64,000 nucleotides of DNA, from the NCBI GenBank assembly GCA_015680685.1, contig MNCI01004881.1, positions 717,383 to 781,382 on the forward strand, written 5' to 3'. The notes under the pieces were generated by a model. That model did not search any database. It saw only the letters and a list, made by a program, of their open reading frames with translations, and had not been told where the DNA came from. This DNA is from Gnetum montanum. Lineage: Eukaryota > Streptophyta > Gnetopsida > Gnetales > Gnetaceae. Position 1 is the stretch's first letter; each line of letters starts with the position of its first letter. Positions 36,501 to 47,215 of the stretch are shown piece by piece. The position numbers were made by a program, and so were the translations under genes.

Positions 36501-37110
36501 ATGGACCTCTTGGTTAGGAAGAACCAAGATTTGAAGGATTATAGTGCAAAAGTATATGAATGGGGAAACCTCAAAAGAACCACAAAAATCACTACAAGTT
36601 GGAGCATGAAGCCTACCGCAAAAAATATAGGGATGACTCTATGGAGCATTGATGTTAAGAGGTATTCCTTGATGTAATAAGCACAAAGCATGCCTACAAA
36701 CTATTTGCAAGCCATGTAGTGGTTATTGAGTCCCTAAAGAGAGAGATCACTGTTTCTTTTAGAGAGGTAACTTCTACAACATTTTTGCTAGGGTTGCCCA
36801 CATGGATAGCCATGGAGAAAGAGAAAACCTTGCAGGCATTACTTTGGGCAAGGAGGACTAGACACGCATGTTGGAGGATGAAATCCTCCAATGCTTAGAG
36901 GCCAGCTTTGATAGGATGCCCCCAGACATGGATGTGGGCCCATCTCAGGTTAGTTTAACTTACTTTATTATTATCTATTTTATTATAATTTTGCCTGTTA
37001 TCTCATTTATTGACTAGTTTATTATTTCATTTTTTGTTTGATGCAGGCTCCAGATGAGGGTGTAGGACCCAGTGGAGCAGCGGACGAAGACAAAGGGGAA
37101 GAGCCCTAGC
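33540..37110 (+). pseudogene. Unrecognised plus-strand coding remnants with intron-like signals inside O
   Basis: This stretch, antisense to the genes of O, holds open segments with stops: 33,695-33,880, 34,579-34,872 (97 codons, then continuing after one stop as HLYPIFWAHAFPKLLFQ), and 36,495-36,677. Splice-like borders are visible: 'atag|gtatgttt' at 36,050 with 'catccaag' at 36,169; 'ctcag|gttagttt' near 36,949; 'tgatgcag|gctccagatgag' near 37,047, followed by a short open stretch ending in TAG at about 37,107. I do not recognise the product. It could be an antisense accessory ORF of a Tat element or a captured host gene. Decay is advanced. Confidence 0.4.
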
Positions 37111-37344
37111 TTCCCATTACACAATGCAAACCAAAATTCTTAATATGTAGCTCTACTATTAGACAAGTTTGTGTATTTTTGTATATTTCATGTTGTTGAT
37201 GTAATTTTGGACTATGTATTTTATTGATGATTTAATGAAAGATACGATAGTTATTTGCTCCTCATTTTGTCATTTCAACTTTATGATTCAGTTCATCTTG
37301 TTATGATTTTAACTTATGACTCAATTGATGTAATTAGGCTCCTT

Positions 37345-37510
37345 GTGGACCTCATGCTAGTTTAAGGCCGTGGCAATAGGGCCATTGCTAGTTTAAGGCC
37401 ATTTTGGGCCATTGTGCAAAAGGAAGTTGGTTGCTAGTTTAAGGCCTTGGTGGGCCATGCGATAGTTTAAGGCCTTTTCAGGCTATGTCGTAGTTTAAGG
37501 CCTTTTCGAG
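37345..37510. repeat. Minisatellite, GCTAGTTTAAGGCC units (O interior)
   Basis: Five units of 25-45 bp share TAGTTTAAGGCC followed by 't..gggcca' or similar, at 37,350-37,505. They are the same motif family as 28,080-28,370, but with GGCC in place of GGTC. They bound the antisense coding block on its right, as the unit at 31,905 bounds it on the left. Confidence 0.7.
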
Positions 37511-37989
37511 TCTTGTTTTTTTTAAAGAAAGCTAAATGAAATCGTAACTAATGTAAGATGAAAACAATAACACAATCTATAACCATATAGAAAAAGGGAT
37601 AAAAAACAAGTTGAACAGACAAGTGAATTAGGAACATGCCTTAGTTGCACAAATGCTTCCTAAGCTGATGTGGGTTAAGTGGTGTGTAAGGCCTAGAAGG
37701 CACTAGATGGTACTCCCCTAGAACATCATCTACTACGAAAAAGGGCAATTCTTCCCATAGGGCTTCCTCATGGAGGTTGCTTGTATTGCTTGGTTGCTTG
37801 ACATTAGCTTAATAACATCGACTTTGATTGCCAATGGGTGGTGTATCCTTAGAGATCTCTACCTCTAACCCTTGTTCGTTGTCTATGTTGTTGATTTTCA
37901 GAGGGGCTACATTGTCACCAAAGATCACCACTTCCCCAACTTCATAAGACTAGTGGATCTCCTGGTGGATGGGGTGAAGAAATAGCCCA

Positions 37990-38330
37990 TAGCTAGGCTA
38001 ACCAAGATCTCCCTAGGATTAGGTTGAATCTAGATATCTCTTCAACCATGATGAACTTAGTGCAAGTTGGGAATTTCTCCCTTGCCACAAAATCAATCGT
38101 GACTATCCCCTTGACAACCACATGTGCTCCATTAAAGGATTTCAAACATGTCATTTTTGTTGGCCTAATTTGATCCACTAGGCCAAGCTTGTCGATGACA
38201 GGGAATGAGATAACATTGGTTGCTGCCCCATCATCTATGTGCATCATGTGAATCTTGTATTGACCCACATGAATCATTATAAACATGGGTGCAGTGGTTA
38301 CCTAACCCTTTTAATAGTCAGCTTTGATCG
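37990..38330 (-). pseudogene. Aspartic protease of O
   Basis: A 97-codon open stretch (38,286-37,993) shows MMHIDDGAATNVISFPVIDK, where relatives have (V/I)DxGSS.N+(I/L), and ends in RFNLILGRSWLA. This is the Tat protease pattern with the ILGR-W-L motif. The active-site triplet is D-D-G, so activity is doubtful. It is separated from RT by 6 kb, far more than the short intron-like spacer known from Ogre elements. Confidence 0.8.
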
Positions 38331-38937
38331 CTTCATCGCGAAAGGTCAAGGGTATTGACCTTGGCGCTTTAGTTGCAGGCAAGAGCATTATGGCATGGAT
38401 AGCCTTTTCATCTATTGGCATGTCTTCCTAAATAGGAATAGATGTTAGCATGTGAACCAAGGCTTCACAATGAGTGGGGGAAGTCATAATCAAGTTGTAT
38501 AGGCTCAATGTTTTATTTTTCTATTTTAGGGCCTATTTGACCTATGCCAATGCATCCAAAAAATATTTTCCACCATCACCTTGTACGATGGTCTTTATCT
38601 CCTCCATGCATCCTACGAGATAGATTTCTCAAGGAGGAGATTTGTTCTTTGGCTGTGTTGTGGGCCTTTAAGCCTTAGTGTTTGCTTGTTGAGTATGCAT
38701 GTTTGTGTTGGTGGCTTGAGATGATGAGGCCATGGGAATAGATGACAATGGGATAGGCTTAGGAGGACCTAGCTCCATGTGTTCTCTACCCATCTTGTCA
38801 GCCAGATGCTTATCATGTCTCCTTGGATAGGTAGGTCATGATATAGTGCCCACCACCAAACCTAGGGTAGGTGGCATGTCCACACACTTTGACACCCTAA
38901 CGACAAAAGGTGCCTGGGTTGTCGTTGTTGCAATGTG
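38331..38937 (-). other. gag-protease linker of O
   Basis: Low-complexity, partly coding minus-strand sequence between the zinc-knuckle-like end of gag and protease. Stops are frequent and no motif is recognised. In Tat elements this linker is long and poorly conserved. Confidence 0.35.
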
Positions 38938-41330
38938 CTACAGGGCCCTAACCACAAAGGGTGTCATGGGTGCCTGAGGTGGTGCCTTGATGAAAAAGGG
39001 GGCCTGTGGCCTAGTTGACGTTGAGGCCTCAATGTTACCAAGGGGCACACGAACCACAAATGGTTCATGTGTCGGCTCTAGATGATCATCAATGCTAATA
39101 TCATTAATAATGTAACCTACACTGCTAGCGTTTAGTGGGTCCTTATAGACTTTCATGGACTAGTTCTATGGCTAGATAGGATTACTTTCATCAAGGACCA
39201 ACTTGCCTTAAATATCATGCATTGAATGTCATCCTTCAATGCTAAGTAGTAATCTATGTTGTGGCTATGTAGTTGATGGTAGTTGCAAAATCGGTCCAAT
39301 CTGAAGTTCTTAGGTACTGGAGGCTCATTCAGCATAGTTGTGAAAGGGTTTTAGAGGACCTCATAGTATCTCTCATGGCATTTGCATGCATCCTTTGACA
39401 TTTGTTTGTGCTGAATGTGCCCAGCACTAAGTAGTTGATCCAAAAGCTCTAATAGCTTGATTGGCAAAGGGGTGTACTTTGAGAAATTCTTAAGCTCAAA
39501 GTTTATCTTTGGGGGAGTTTTCCCCACAGCTGTTGATGATGTGGGTTGGTTGGTTCCCACAGTGCTAGAACCTGATGCTTTATTGTTGTTAGCTGGGGCC
39601 TTAGGCACCTTAGTAGCTAGCTTGTTGTTGTTGGGCTTGGCTTCATTGGCCATAGTCACCACGGTTGTTGTGGCTTTTCCCTTTTCTTTGTCTTTCTTTG
39701 CATGTGCATTTTTGTAGGCCACATAAGCTGGGTCCCTACTAGCTTCCGCCGCATCTTGAATGTTCTTTGTTTGAGCAAAATCTTGGCTAAGAGAATGTAG
39801 GGCTAAATAGTATAGCTTCGATTTCATGAAATCGTTTATTACATCCTTGAAAATGGCTAGTAGGTGGGTTTTGGCTATCGACTCATGAATCTTGTTAAGA
39901 GAGGCACTCCAACATTGTATGAATTTTTGCACTAGTTTCAGTGCTCCTTATTTAATGTTCATTTGTTGGTCTAGCATGGCCTCAAGCTTCAAGTTGTACT
40001 TGAAGTGGGTTATGAATTGGCTGAGTAGCTTATTTAGAGTTGAGATAGAAGCTCTAGGGAGTGCACAATACTAGTCAAGGGATTTACTAGTTAGAGACAT
40101 GGTGAAAATGTGAATGATTGTGTATGGCCATGCTTGCAGTAATAAACACTCAGAATGAAAAGTTACTTAGTGAGCATTGGGGTTACCCTCATCGTTATAT
40201 TTTGTGAATTCGAAGAGTTAGACCCCGGGAGGAAACATTAGTCAAGGAACCATAGGGCTAATGGGATCATCTTGGTAGAAGTTCATTACATGGATAGTTT
40301 CTGAGTTGGCCACTTTAAGCTGCTTGGCCTTCTTTGTGAGAGTTTGAATAAGTTGGAACACCTAGTCCAAACTTGGAGATGTTGTGGAGGGTTGCGTTGG
40401 CTATGCTGTCGAAGTAGCCCATAGCCCTATTGTGGGCTATGTCACCACATGTGATGCTTGGTAAGTTTGTTGCTATGTGTACTGTGGCACGTGTGATAGT
40501 TGTATTGTGGGTACAGAGGTTGCAGCCCACCACGTAGTTGAAACTAGAGCTATTGTTGATGGTGGGACTAAGATGGTTGGGATAACGGGAATGTGACTTA
40601 TATGTGGTTGCGATATGGGCATGGTGGGCACATATGGCAGCGTTGGCATCATAGATGCCAGCTATGAAGGCTGAACAGATTGCAAAGAAATGACAAAGAA
40701 AAAAGAAGAATAAGGTCCTACACCCTATTGTGTAGGCAGGACTTGGTAGCTAGCTACCATTGGTGAAGATTTGGGCTATGGAAGAGTCACAGATGCCTCA
40801 AAGAAGGTAGAGGACTATGGATGGTGTAGCATGAATATGGGAGTAGGCTGTTAGACTAAGACATAGAATGGGATGCCATTGTCAGAGTGGGATTCAAACT
40901 CCTCTTGCCCATCTTGCAAGAGTTCATCATAGTTTGATGCTATGTCCTACTATCTTGGCCCGCTCACCCTAATGAGTTGGTCTAAGATCCACTTGAAGTT
41001 GTTGGTGAGAGGTATGACCGCGTTAGGGGTGGACAAGAATTCCTTCTTGTTTCAATGGATGATTTTGAAACTATGCTTTGCTTCCATCTCTTGATGGTCC
41101 AATGATAAGCTTGCCTAAAGCTTAGCACATAGGAAGTTGTATCATTTATCATCGAGTGCCTTGTGTTTAGGTGATTGGTGTCATAGTTTGAGAGACTGTC
41201 ATTGTGGTCGCATCAAGCTAGGTGGTTGCTCAACATCTCCTACATGTTGAATGGGGTGAGCCACCTCCAAGCTCAAGGTAGTAGCTGAGGTGTTAACGGG
41301 GTTCATTCTGTTGTGTAGGAAAGATGTGGG
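38938..41330 (-). pseudogene. gag of O (Tat-like)
   Basis: The longest piece, 39,932-39,351 (193 codons), covers the C-terminal half: LYYLALHSLSQDFAQTKNIQ, a Lys/Ala/Asn-rich linker, then FELKNFSKYTPLPIKLLELL, the F-TPLPxPLxxL signature of Tat gag. It continues with 39,335-39,153, where RLDRFCNYHQLHSHNIDYYL is the C-x-Y-H...H-x3-(C) knuckle-like motif with the last Cys changed to Tyr. Upstream, 40,533-40,315 and further pieces to about 41,300 are N-terminal and broken. Confidence 0.72.
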
Positions 41331-41779
41331 AAAAGAAGATTCTTGCAAAATATCTTTAAGTATAGAAAATTCAAAGTAAAATGGCTAAGTATGAAAATTG
41401 TAAAAAATAGGCCAAAAATACTAAGTTTGGAAATGCTTAAAAAATGGCTATCTTTGGCATCACCCTCATTAGGCTTTGAGGGACTATTATGCTCATAGGG
41501 GTTTCACACTCTACAGAACACTTAAAGCTTGACATGACAGACACATTTTAGGCTTTCTATCCTATGAGGTTCTAGGGGAACTATCAACTGGGGCTGATCT
41601 TACACCAACCAAAATGTAGACAACTTCTACTTTGGCCTATGATCTAGCTACTACCATGGTAGGTCCACAGGGATGTTACATCTACACTAGCTTGCTACTA
41701 GTGACAATGATGTAGAAAGAATGTGGGACTACCCTTGAGCATAGAAGAAATAGGAGGCCCTCCTTCTAGCACTAAAAAT
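41331..41779 (-). other. Leader and probable PBS of O
   Basis: No gene seen. Just inside the LTR the minus strand reads TTAGTGCTAGAAGGAGGG (about 41,757-41,774). It resembles TTGGTGCCAGAAGGAGGG in the leader of H (8,965-8,982) and is the most likely PBS. The matching tRNA was not identified. Confidence 0.45.
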
Positions 41780-43655
41780 TATTTTGTTCAAAAATGTCAG
41801 TGGTTGGAACAGCAAGAGGTTTGCGGGTGTACAACCTAACCTTGAATCCATGTGAGGGCCATGTTGGGGAAGTGAAAATGAATTGCCTTGAATAATCTGG
41901 TCAATGAGATAGGGACTTACGTGGTGTAAAATTAATCATTTGTAAAGGATTTTATGAAGCGTTACGTGTGGGAGTCGAGACAACAACGAGAGCATAGTGT
42001 AGAGTCTCAGCCAAAAAAATAATGACTTAAGTGTGCAAATGCATATTGACAATAGAGAAATGCAATGCTAAAAATTTGAAGCAAATGCTGAGAAAGAAAA
42101 TGAAAAAAAAGTTTCGAAGTAGAGAAATACACCACCCCAAAATTGGGAAGTGTAACTTTTGCTTAAATAGGATGTGAAAATGCTACATGGCATTAGACAG
42201 GCAAAATAATAGTGTAGTGGTGCGGTCACAGTCTCTAGGACATTAGGGACATAGTGTTGGTAGCTACAAGGGAGGTTGGGCCTGTTAGGTTGGTTGTTGT
42301 CACCCTCTACAGGTGTAAGGGAAGACTACGTTGTAGTACTTGCCAAGGTGTCAAGCTCAGATGCTCAAGTGCGAGAGTAGTGAAGATGCTAGGAATGCTT
42401 AAATGCCCAATGCTCTTATGATTTTCCAGCCCCTAAAAGTATTGATCATCAGGGTATTTATAGGGCTAGGTTTGGCATGAAATGTGGGTTGGGAACCACG
42501 TGGCCTATGTGCTACGTGGCACAAGTGTAGACAGGTCACGTTGACATGTTATGCTCTTTGTAATAAAGTGTCACGCTTTGCAGGATAGGAACAAGAACCC
42601 AGAGACTACTGAACTATGACCACACCACTCAAATTGCATGTGCCAAAGTTTGAAAGACCACCATTTACCTACAAATAGTTTTAAAAAAATGCAAATTGGA
42701 GACTATGCTTTGGGACTACGTCTTACTCCTCTTCTGAGTAGGGTCAAGTGTAGGGATAATTTTTGGGATCAATGGAGGATGCGAAAGACATGCAAACTAC
42801 TAATATTGCCCATTGGAGGGATGTTAGAGCTGAGATGAAGGTTGATGCCAAGTTCTGGATGCTTCTAGAGGCTTTTGGAGGCATTTTCCTAGTGTCAAGA
42901 TGGCTATGCTGCATAATGTAGTAGAGCGTAGCAAGAACACTTAATGAAGTTTTGCAAATTTTGACTTGCCACACCCATCACACTGTCTATGCTACATAGC
43001 ATAGTAGAGCATAGCATGAATACTTTGTTAAATTCTCATGAAATCTACAATGTTCCTTCATGGCATACTAGCCACACTCTAAGGTGTAGCAAGATAGGCA
43101 GCCTCAAAAGTCAGAAAATGTGCCAAATGCATCCTACATGTCAAGCTAGCTTGATAGATCCTTGTCTAACACTTAGGAAAAATTGAGCCCTAAAACTTGT
43201 GTCAAGCTTGCTACGCTATGTAGCGTAGCAGCCCAAGAGAGAGAAAATTTGCTGAATTGTTTTTCCCATCCTGAGCACTTTTAACATACTCTAGCCTAGT
43301 ACTTCAGTGGACTGGCAACTGGGACATGTGTCAAGCTGGGTATGCTAGAGGACGTAGGAAGCTTGATAGTCTGGGAGATAGAAAATTTGCCAAACTATTT
43401 GGTCCATCCCAAGTACCACTTGATTGCTTCTAGGTTGACATTTGTGTAGACTGGCCATGGAAGTGTGCTATGTTGGTCATGTTGGGGAGCATAGCAGGTA
43501 GACTTAGAAAAATTTTGCAAAAAACAAGACTTGAGGTGTGCTATGCTGTCTACGATATAGAGCGTAACACTAGAGTTAGAAATTTTTTTTCCAAGTTTTG
43601 ACACTTAGAAAAATTTTTCGTTGAATTGCAGGAGCCCAAAATTGGTGGTGTTTCA
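41780..43655 (-). repeat. 5' LTR of O
   Basis: This 1,876-bp LTR is the uninterrupted partner of 17,595-17,677 plus 24,765-26,558. It ends (plus-strand view) ..GGTGTTTCA at 43,655, followed by the target duplication CCATG at 43,656-43,660. It carries the same GCTACGCT/AGCGTAGC inverted-repeat units (for example 43,205-43,232). At 41,865-41,880 it preserves the sequence into which P inserted in the other LTR. Confidence 0.93.
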
Positions 43656-43660
43656 CCATG

Positions 43661-44522
43661 GATGGGATTAGTTGTGGCATCTAGATTGTTAAGCATTGAT
43701 CGCAGGATGCTATCTTCCCACTTGCTCTAGTGGTGGCTTTGTCATGTATGGTTTAGTCAAAAGTGAGGCATATGATGATTGATGTTGTTAGGCCCATTTT
43801 ACCCCTAGCAATAAACACAACTAAGAATGAAATTTAATCCTAAATCTAAGTAATGACAGTAATGTAAATCTACTCTAGCCTAGAGCAATGAGCATCCAAT
43901 CCTAACTTGCTGTACATGTCTTGGGCTCATGTAACCATTACTGGGTTACCAAGCATTATGCTACTAGGTGAAGTAAGCAATAATAATATTGGGATTACAA
44001 AATGATTACACTTAAATGCTTGAAACTAGTTGTACTCATTCCAATTTACTAATGAACAAGAAAGTAAAATACTTGGAAATGTAAATAATTAAACTAATAA
44101 AATAGTAAAAACTATGCTAAGTAAGACTAAAAATATTAAATGGATGCTGCAATGATAAAAATAAATCTTGATCTTTATTTTTGGACATGAATTGTGCCCA
44201 AGTACACTTCACTTAAATAAATATTTCATAAAACTACTCAACACCACACTACATGCATTCACTCTATCACTAAAACTACAAAAACAAAATGAAAGAGTCT
44301 ACCTAAGGATGGAATGAAAATTTATCTAAATCCGTGCACCCAAGTGTTGTATTTATAAGCTACACATATTTTGTGATATCAGATCTATGATGACGTAGCT
44401 TGTGCTATGATATTGAATAAATGACATCATAGATATGATATCATTAGTGGACAAAAATTAACTTTTTGTCAAATAGATGTGATAGAGCATCAGCGATATC
44501 CAAACCAATTGATGATTAATCA
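43661..44522 (-). repeat. 5' LTR of M, right part
   Basis: It continues the LTR fragment at 17,520-17,594 and aligns with 11,283-12,201 (shared 'attgttaagcattgat', 'ggctcatgtaaccattact', 'ggatggaatgaaaattt'). TATTTATA is at 44,350-44,357. The minus-strand start is TGATTAATCATC at 44,522, and AAGAT (44,523-44,527) is the right target copy. Confidence 0.9.
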
Positions 44523-44527
44523 AAGAT

Positions 44528-44937
44528 GAATCTCAACATGAGAGCAAGTGGGAACTATACTTTGATGGTTCTTGTAACTCCAAAGGTGTAAGAGTTGGAG
44601 TAGTTCTAGTAAACGATGATTCCCCAAAAATTTTAAAGGTAATTCATCTATCTTTTCCTTGTATGAATAACAAGGCTAAATATGAAGCTTTAAGCATTAG
44701 TATTAAAGTAGAATTGGAAAAATAAATCAAGGTAATCACTATAAAAGAAGACTCAAGATTAGTCTGTGAATAAATTAAAGGAAATTGTGTAGTGAAAAGC
44801 TCATTCTTGCGACCTTATAAACAACTTGTCTGCAAAATTCTGGATCAATTTCATCACTACAAAATAGAACATATAGGTAGGAAGGATAGTTATATAGTAG
44901 ATGAATTAGTGAAAGTAGCCTCAACATTTGATGTGTA
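44528..44937 (+). pseudogene. RNase H-like domain of H, located upstream of RT
   Basis: The reading frame resumes in phase with 11,204 and encodes WELYFDGSCNSKGVRVGVVL (first Asp), NNKAKYEALSISIKVELEK (Glu), IKEDSRLVCE (second Asp, GDSQLV type) and KDSYIVDELVKVASTFDV (last Asp). This D-E-D-D order and spacing match the extra RNase H of Tat elements. Two stops (TAA at about 44,722 and 44,772) break it. Its place before RT differs from O and O2, where the equivalent domain follows RT. Confidence 0.72.
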
Positions 44938-45040
44938 AAAGATAGAAAGATACAAATGGGTAGTGATTGAGAATGGACATCAGCCATTGGTACCAGATAT
45001 CATAAAGCATTTACAAGTATTTGAAGATGATGATCAATTG

Positions 45041-45126
45041 CTTAGATTCTTGAGAAATAAACAAGAATTCAAAAGTCAAATCACTTAGATTCTTGAGAAA
45101 TAAACAAGAATTTAAAAGTCAAATCA
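45041..45126 (+). repeat. Perfect-but-one 43-bp tandem duplication in H pol
   Basis: Unit one is 45,041-45,083 and unit two 45,084-45,126, starting cttagattcttgagaaataa, with one C/T difference. Because 43 is not a multiple of three, it shifts the frame between the RNase H-like domain and RT. The near identity means it arose late, long after H died. Confidence 0.85.
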
Positions 45127-45269
45127 TACTTGAAACAATATCAAGGTCCAAGACAAATTCTATTTCTAAAAAGGTGATTGATTATGAACATGAGTTTAGC
45201 AAAAATTTGCTTATTGGAAAAGATATATAGAATCTAGATGATCAAGATTTTAAAATAGTAAATCTTGGA

Positions 45270-46297
45270 TCTATAGAGATACCAAAGATGTTAAATTTCA
45301 TAAAGGAAAAGCATTTAGTTTTCAAGAAAAATTTATTATTACTCTTGAAGAATAATTTGGAAAACTTTGCTTGGTCTTATGATGATCTTAAAGCTTTTGG
45401 AGTAGATGTGATGACACATAAAACTCCTTTGATAAATGGTTATAAGATAGTTAGATAAAAACAAAGGAAATTTAATCCATCATTTGAGCTAGTTATGGAA
45501 GTTGAGATCAAGAATTTATTGCAAGCCCAAATTATATATCTAGTCTGATATTCGACATGGCTTTCTAACCTTGTTCTAGTAAGAAAGAAGAATGGCGATA
45601 TTAAACTTTGTGTAGATTTTAGAAATTTGAATGAAGCCTCTAAAAAAGATAAATACCCACTTGATAGAATTGATGAAATTTTGATTAAAGTATTAGGTTG
45701 TCAATTATATTCCTTCCTAGATGCTTTCTTAGGCTATAATCAGATCATGATAGATAAGGGTGATAGATATAAAATAGCATTTATCACCAAGTGGGGAACT
45801 TTTTCCTAGCAAAGAATGTCACTTGGATTGTCAAAATGTTAGAGCTACTTTTCAAAGAGCAATGGATTTAGCCTTTAAAGGTTTAATAGATGAGTTCATT
45901 ATGGTTTATTCAGATGATATCACCATCTTAAAGGAAGATCATATTGGTCATCTCCAATAATTTTTTGATAGATGTCATGAGTATGGTATTTCATTAAATC
46001 CTAATAAATGTATCTTTGGAGTCAAGTCTAGAAGTTTACTAGGCCATGTAATTTGTCAAGAAGGTATTGCTATAGATAGCTCCAAAATTCAAGTAGTACA
46101 AAATATTGAGCATCCTACAAGTAAAAAGTCTCTTAGATCTTTCTTTGAAAAGATAAATTTTGTTAAGAAATTTGTCTTCAAATTCACTAAAATTACTAAA
46201 CCTTTGATGTGTATGCTCAAGAAAGATGCCCTAGTAGAGAAAACACTAGAATCAGACAGAGCCTTAATAGAAATAAAAAGGGTTATTCAAAAAGCTT
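45270..46297 (+). pseudogene. Reverse transcriptase of H (Tat-like), truncated by N
   Basis: Blocks in order are NFAWSYDDLKAFGVDVMTHK (45,361-45,420, a Tat pattern), TWLSNLVLVRKKNGDIKLCV with DFRNLNEASKKDKYPL (45,560-45,665), FLDAFLGYNQIMI, MVYSDDITIL (45,901-45,930, the YxDD site), LNPNKCIFGVKSRSLLGHVI, and KPLMCMLKKDALVEK. The frame shifts near 45,810-45,850. The sequence ends in the linker to RNase H at 46,297, where an Athila-like LTR starts. RNase H and integrase are absent. Confidence 0.82.
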
Positions 46298-47182
46298 TGA
46301 TGAAGAGCCTTTGGTCAACTACATTAATGGGATGCCATCGATGTGACCCCATTGATGGGATCCCATCGACATAGGGTTTTCCACGTTGATGTGTATCCAT
46401 CGATGTGGCATCTTAGCAGGTCTGTAAATATGATACCCCAACCATATTAAGGGGGAGTTAGAATTTTAGTTGCTAGTAGAAATCTTGCAGTTTGTTTCCA
46501 TGAGAGATGAAATAATTTTCTAAGTACCCACAGTAGGAGTCAAGGAGTGTACGGATCTTTATTTAAGAACTATTGTACTTAAGCATTACAATGTGTGCAA
46601 CAATAAAGATGATCTTTTTGATAAACCTTGCAGCACTTGAACTAGCTTAATGATTTATTTATGCATTTATTATTTTTATTAATTAAGTGATTAATTAAGC
46701 TAATATGATTAAGACTTAAAGTAATTAATTAATTAAGCTAAATAAAATAGCATACATAAGTACGACCACTTCAAGCATACATATAACACTTGGTAATCAT
46801 AGTAGCGGTTAACACTTCGTCACCCAACAATGTTGTATGTGTTCATGATGTGTACTAAAAGTGGGATCAGATGCTTATGTTAGGATAGTTAGTTATTAAT
46901 TAGAAATTAAATTAGTTAATCAATTGATTCTCAATCTATTACCAACCTTAGGCGAAGAAAATATAAAATAATAAAAAAATCATGTGCTTCAATTACACTT
47001 AACCATACAACTAAGCCTCACAAGTGTAGCTAGGAAGATAATGATCATTCCATGATTAGATTCACCTTCTAGATTGGATCTTGTGTATGAGAACACTAGG
47101 AATCCATATAATTTAATCAGATCATGCATGAACACCTTAGTGATTTGTATGGTTGGACGTAGGGATATCTCACCACTCATCA
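46298..47182 (+). repeat. Athila-like LTR N (5' LTR, ATCGAT variant)
   Basis: Starts TGATGAAGAGCC and ends ..CACTCATCA, 885 bp. The downstream half matches P ('cagtaggagtca', 'cggatctttattt', 'aaccttgcagca', 'tatggttg.a'). The upstream half differs: it carries ATCGAT-type palindromes (46,337-46,342, 46,351-46,356, 46,365-46,370, 46,385-46,390, 46,399-46,404) and a TATA-like TGTAAATA at 46,423-46,430. A PBS follows, so it is a 5' LTR or a solo-type remnant whose interior is cut by T. Confidence 0.82.
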
Positions 47183-47183
47183 T

Positions 47184-47201
47184 TGACATCGTTGCCAGGG
47201 A
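47184..47201 (+). other. Primer-binding site of N (mutated)
   Basis: TGACATCGTTGCCAGGGA is the Athila PBS TGGCGCCGTTGCCAGGGA with three transition-type changes. Only 14 bp of leader remain before T begins at 47,216. Confidence 0.7.
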
Positions 47202-47215
47202 TTCTTAGCTAGTAT

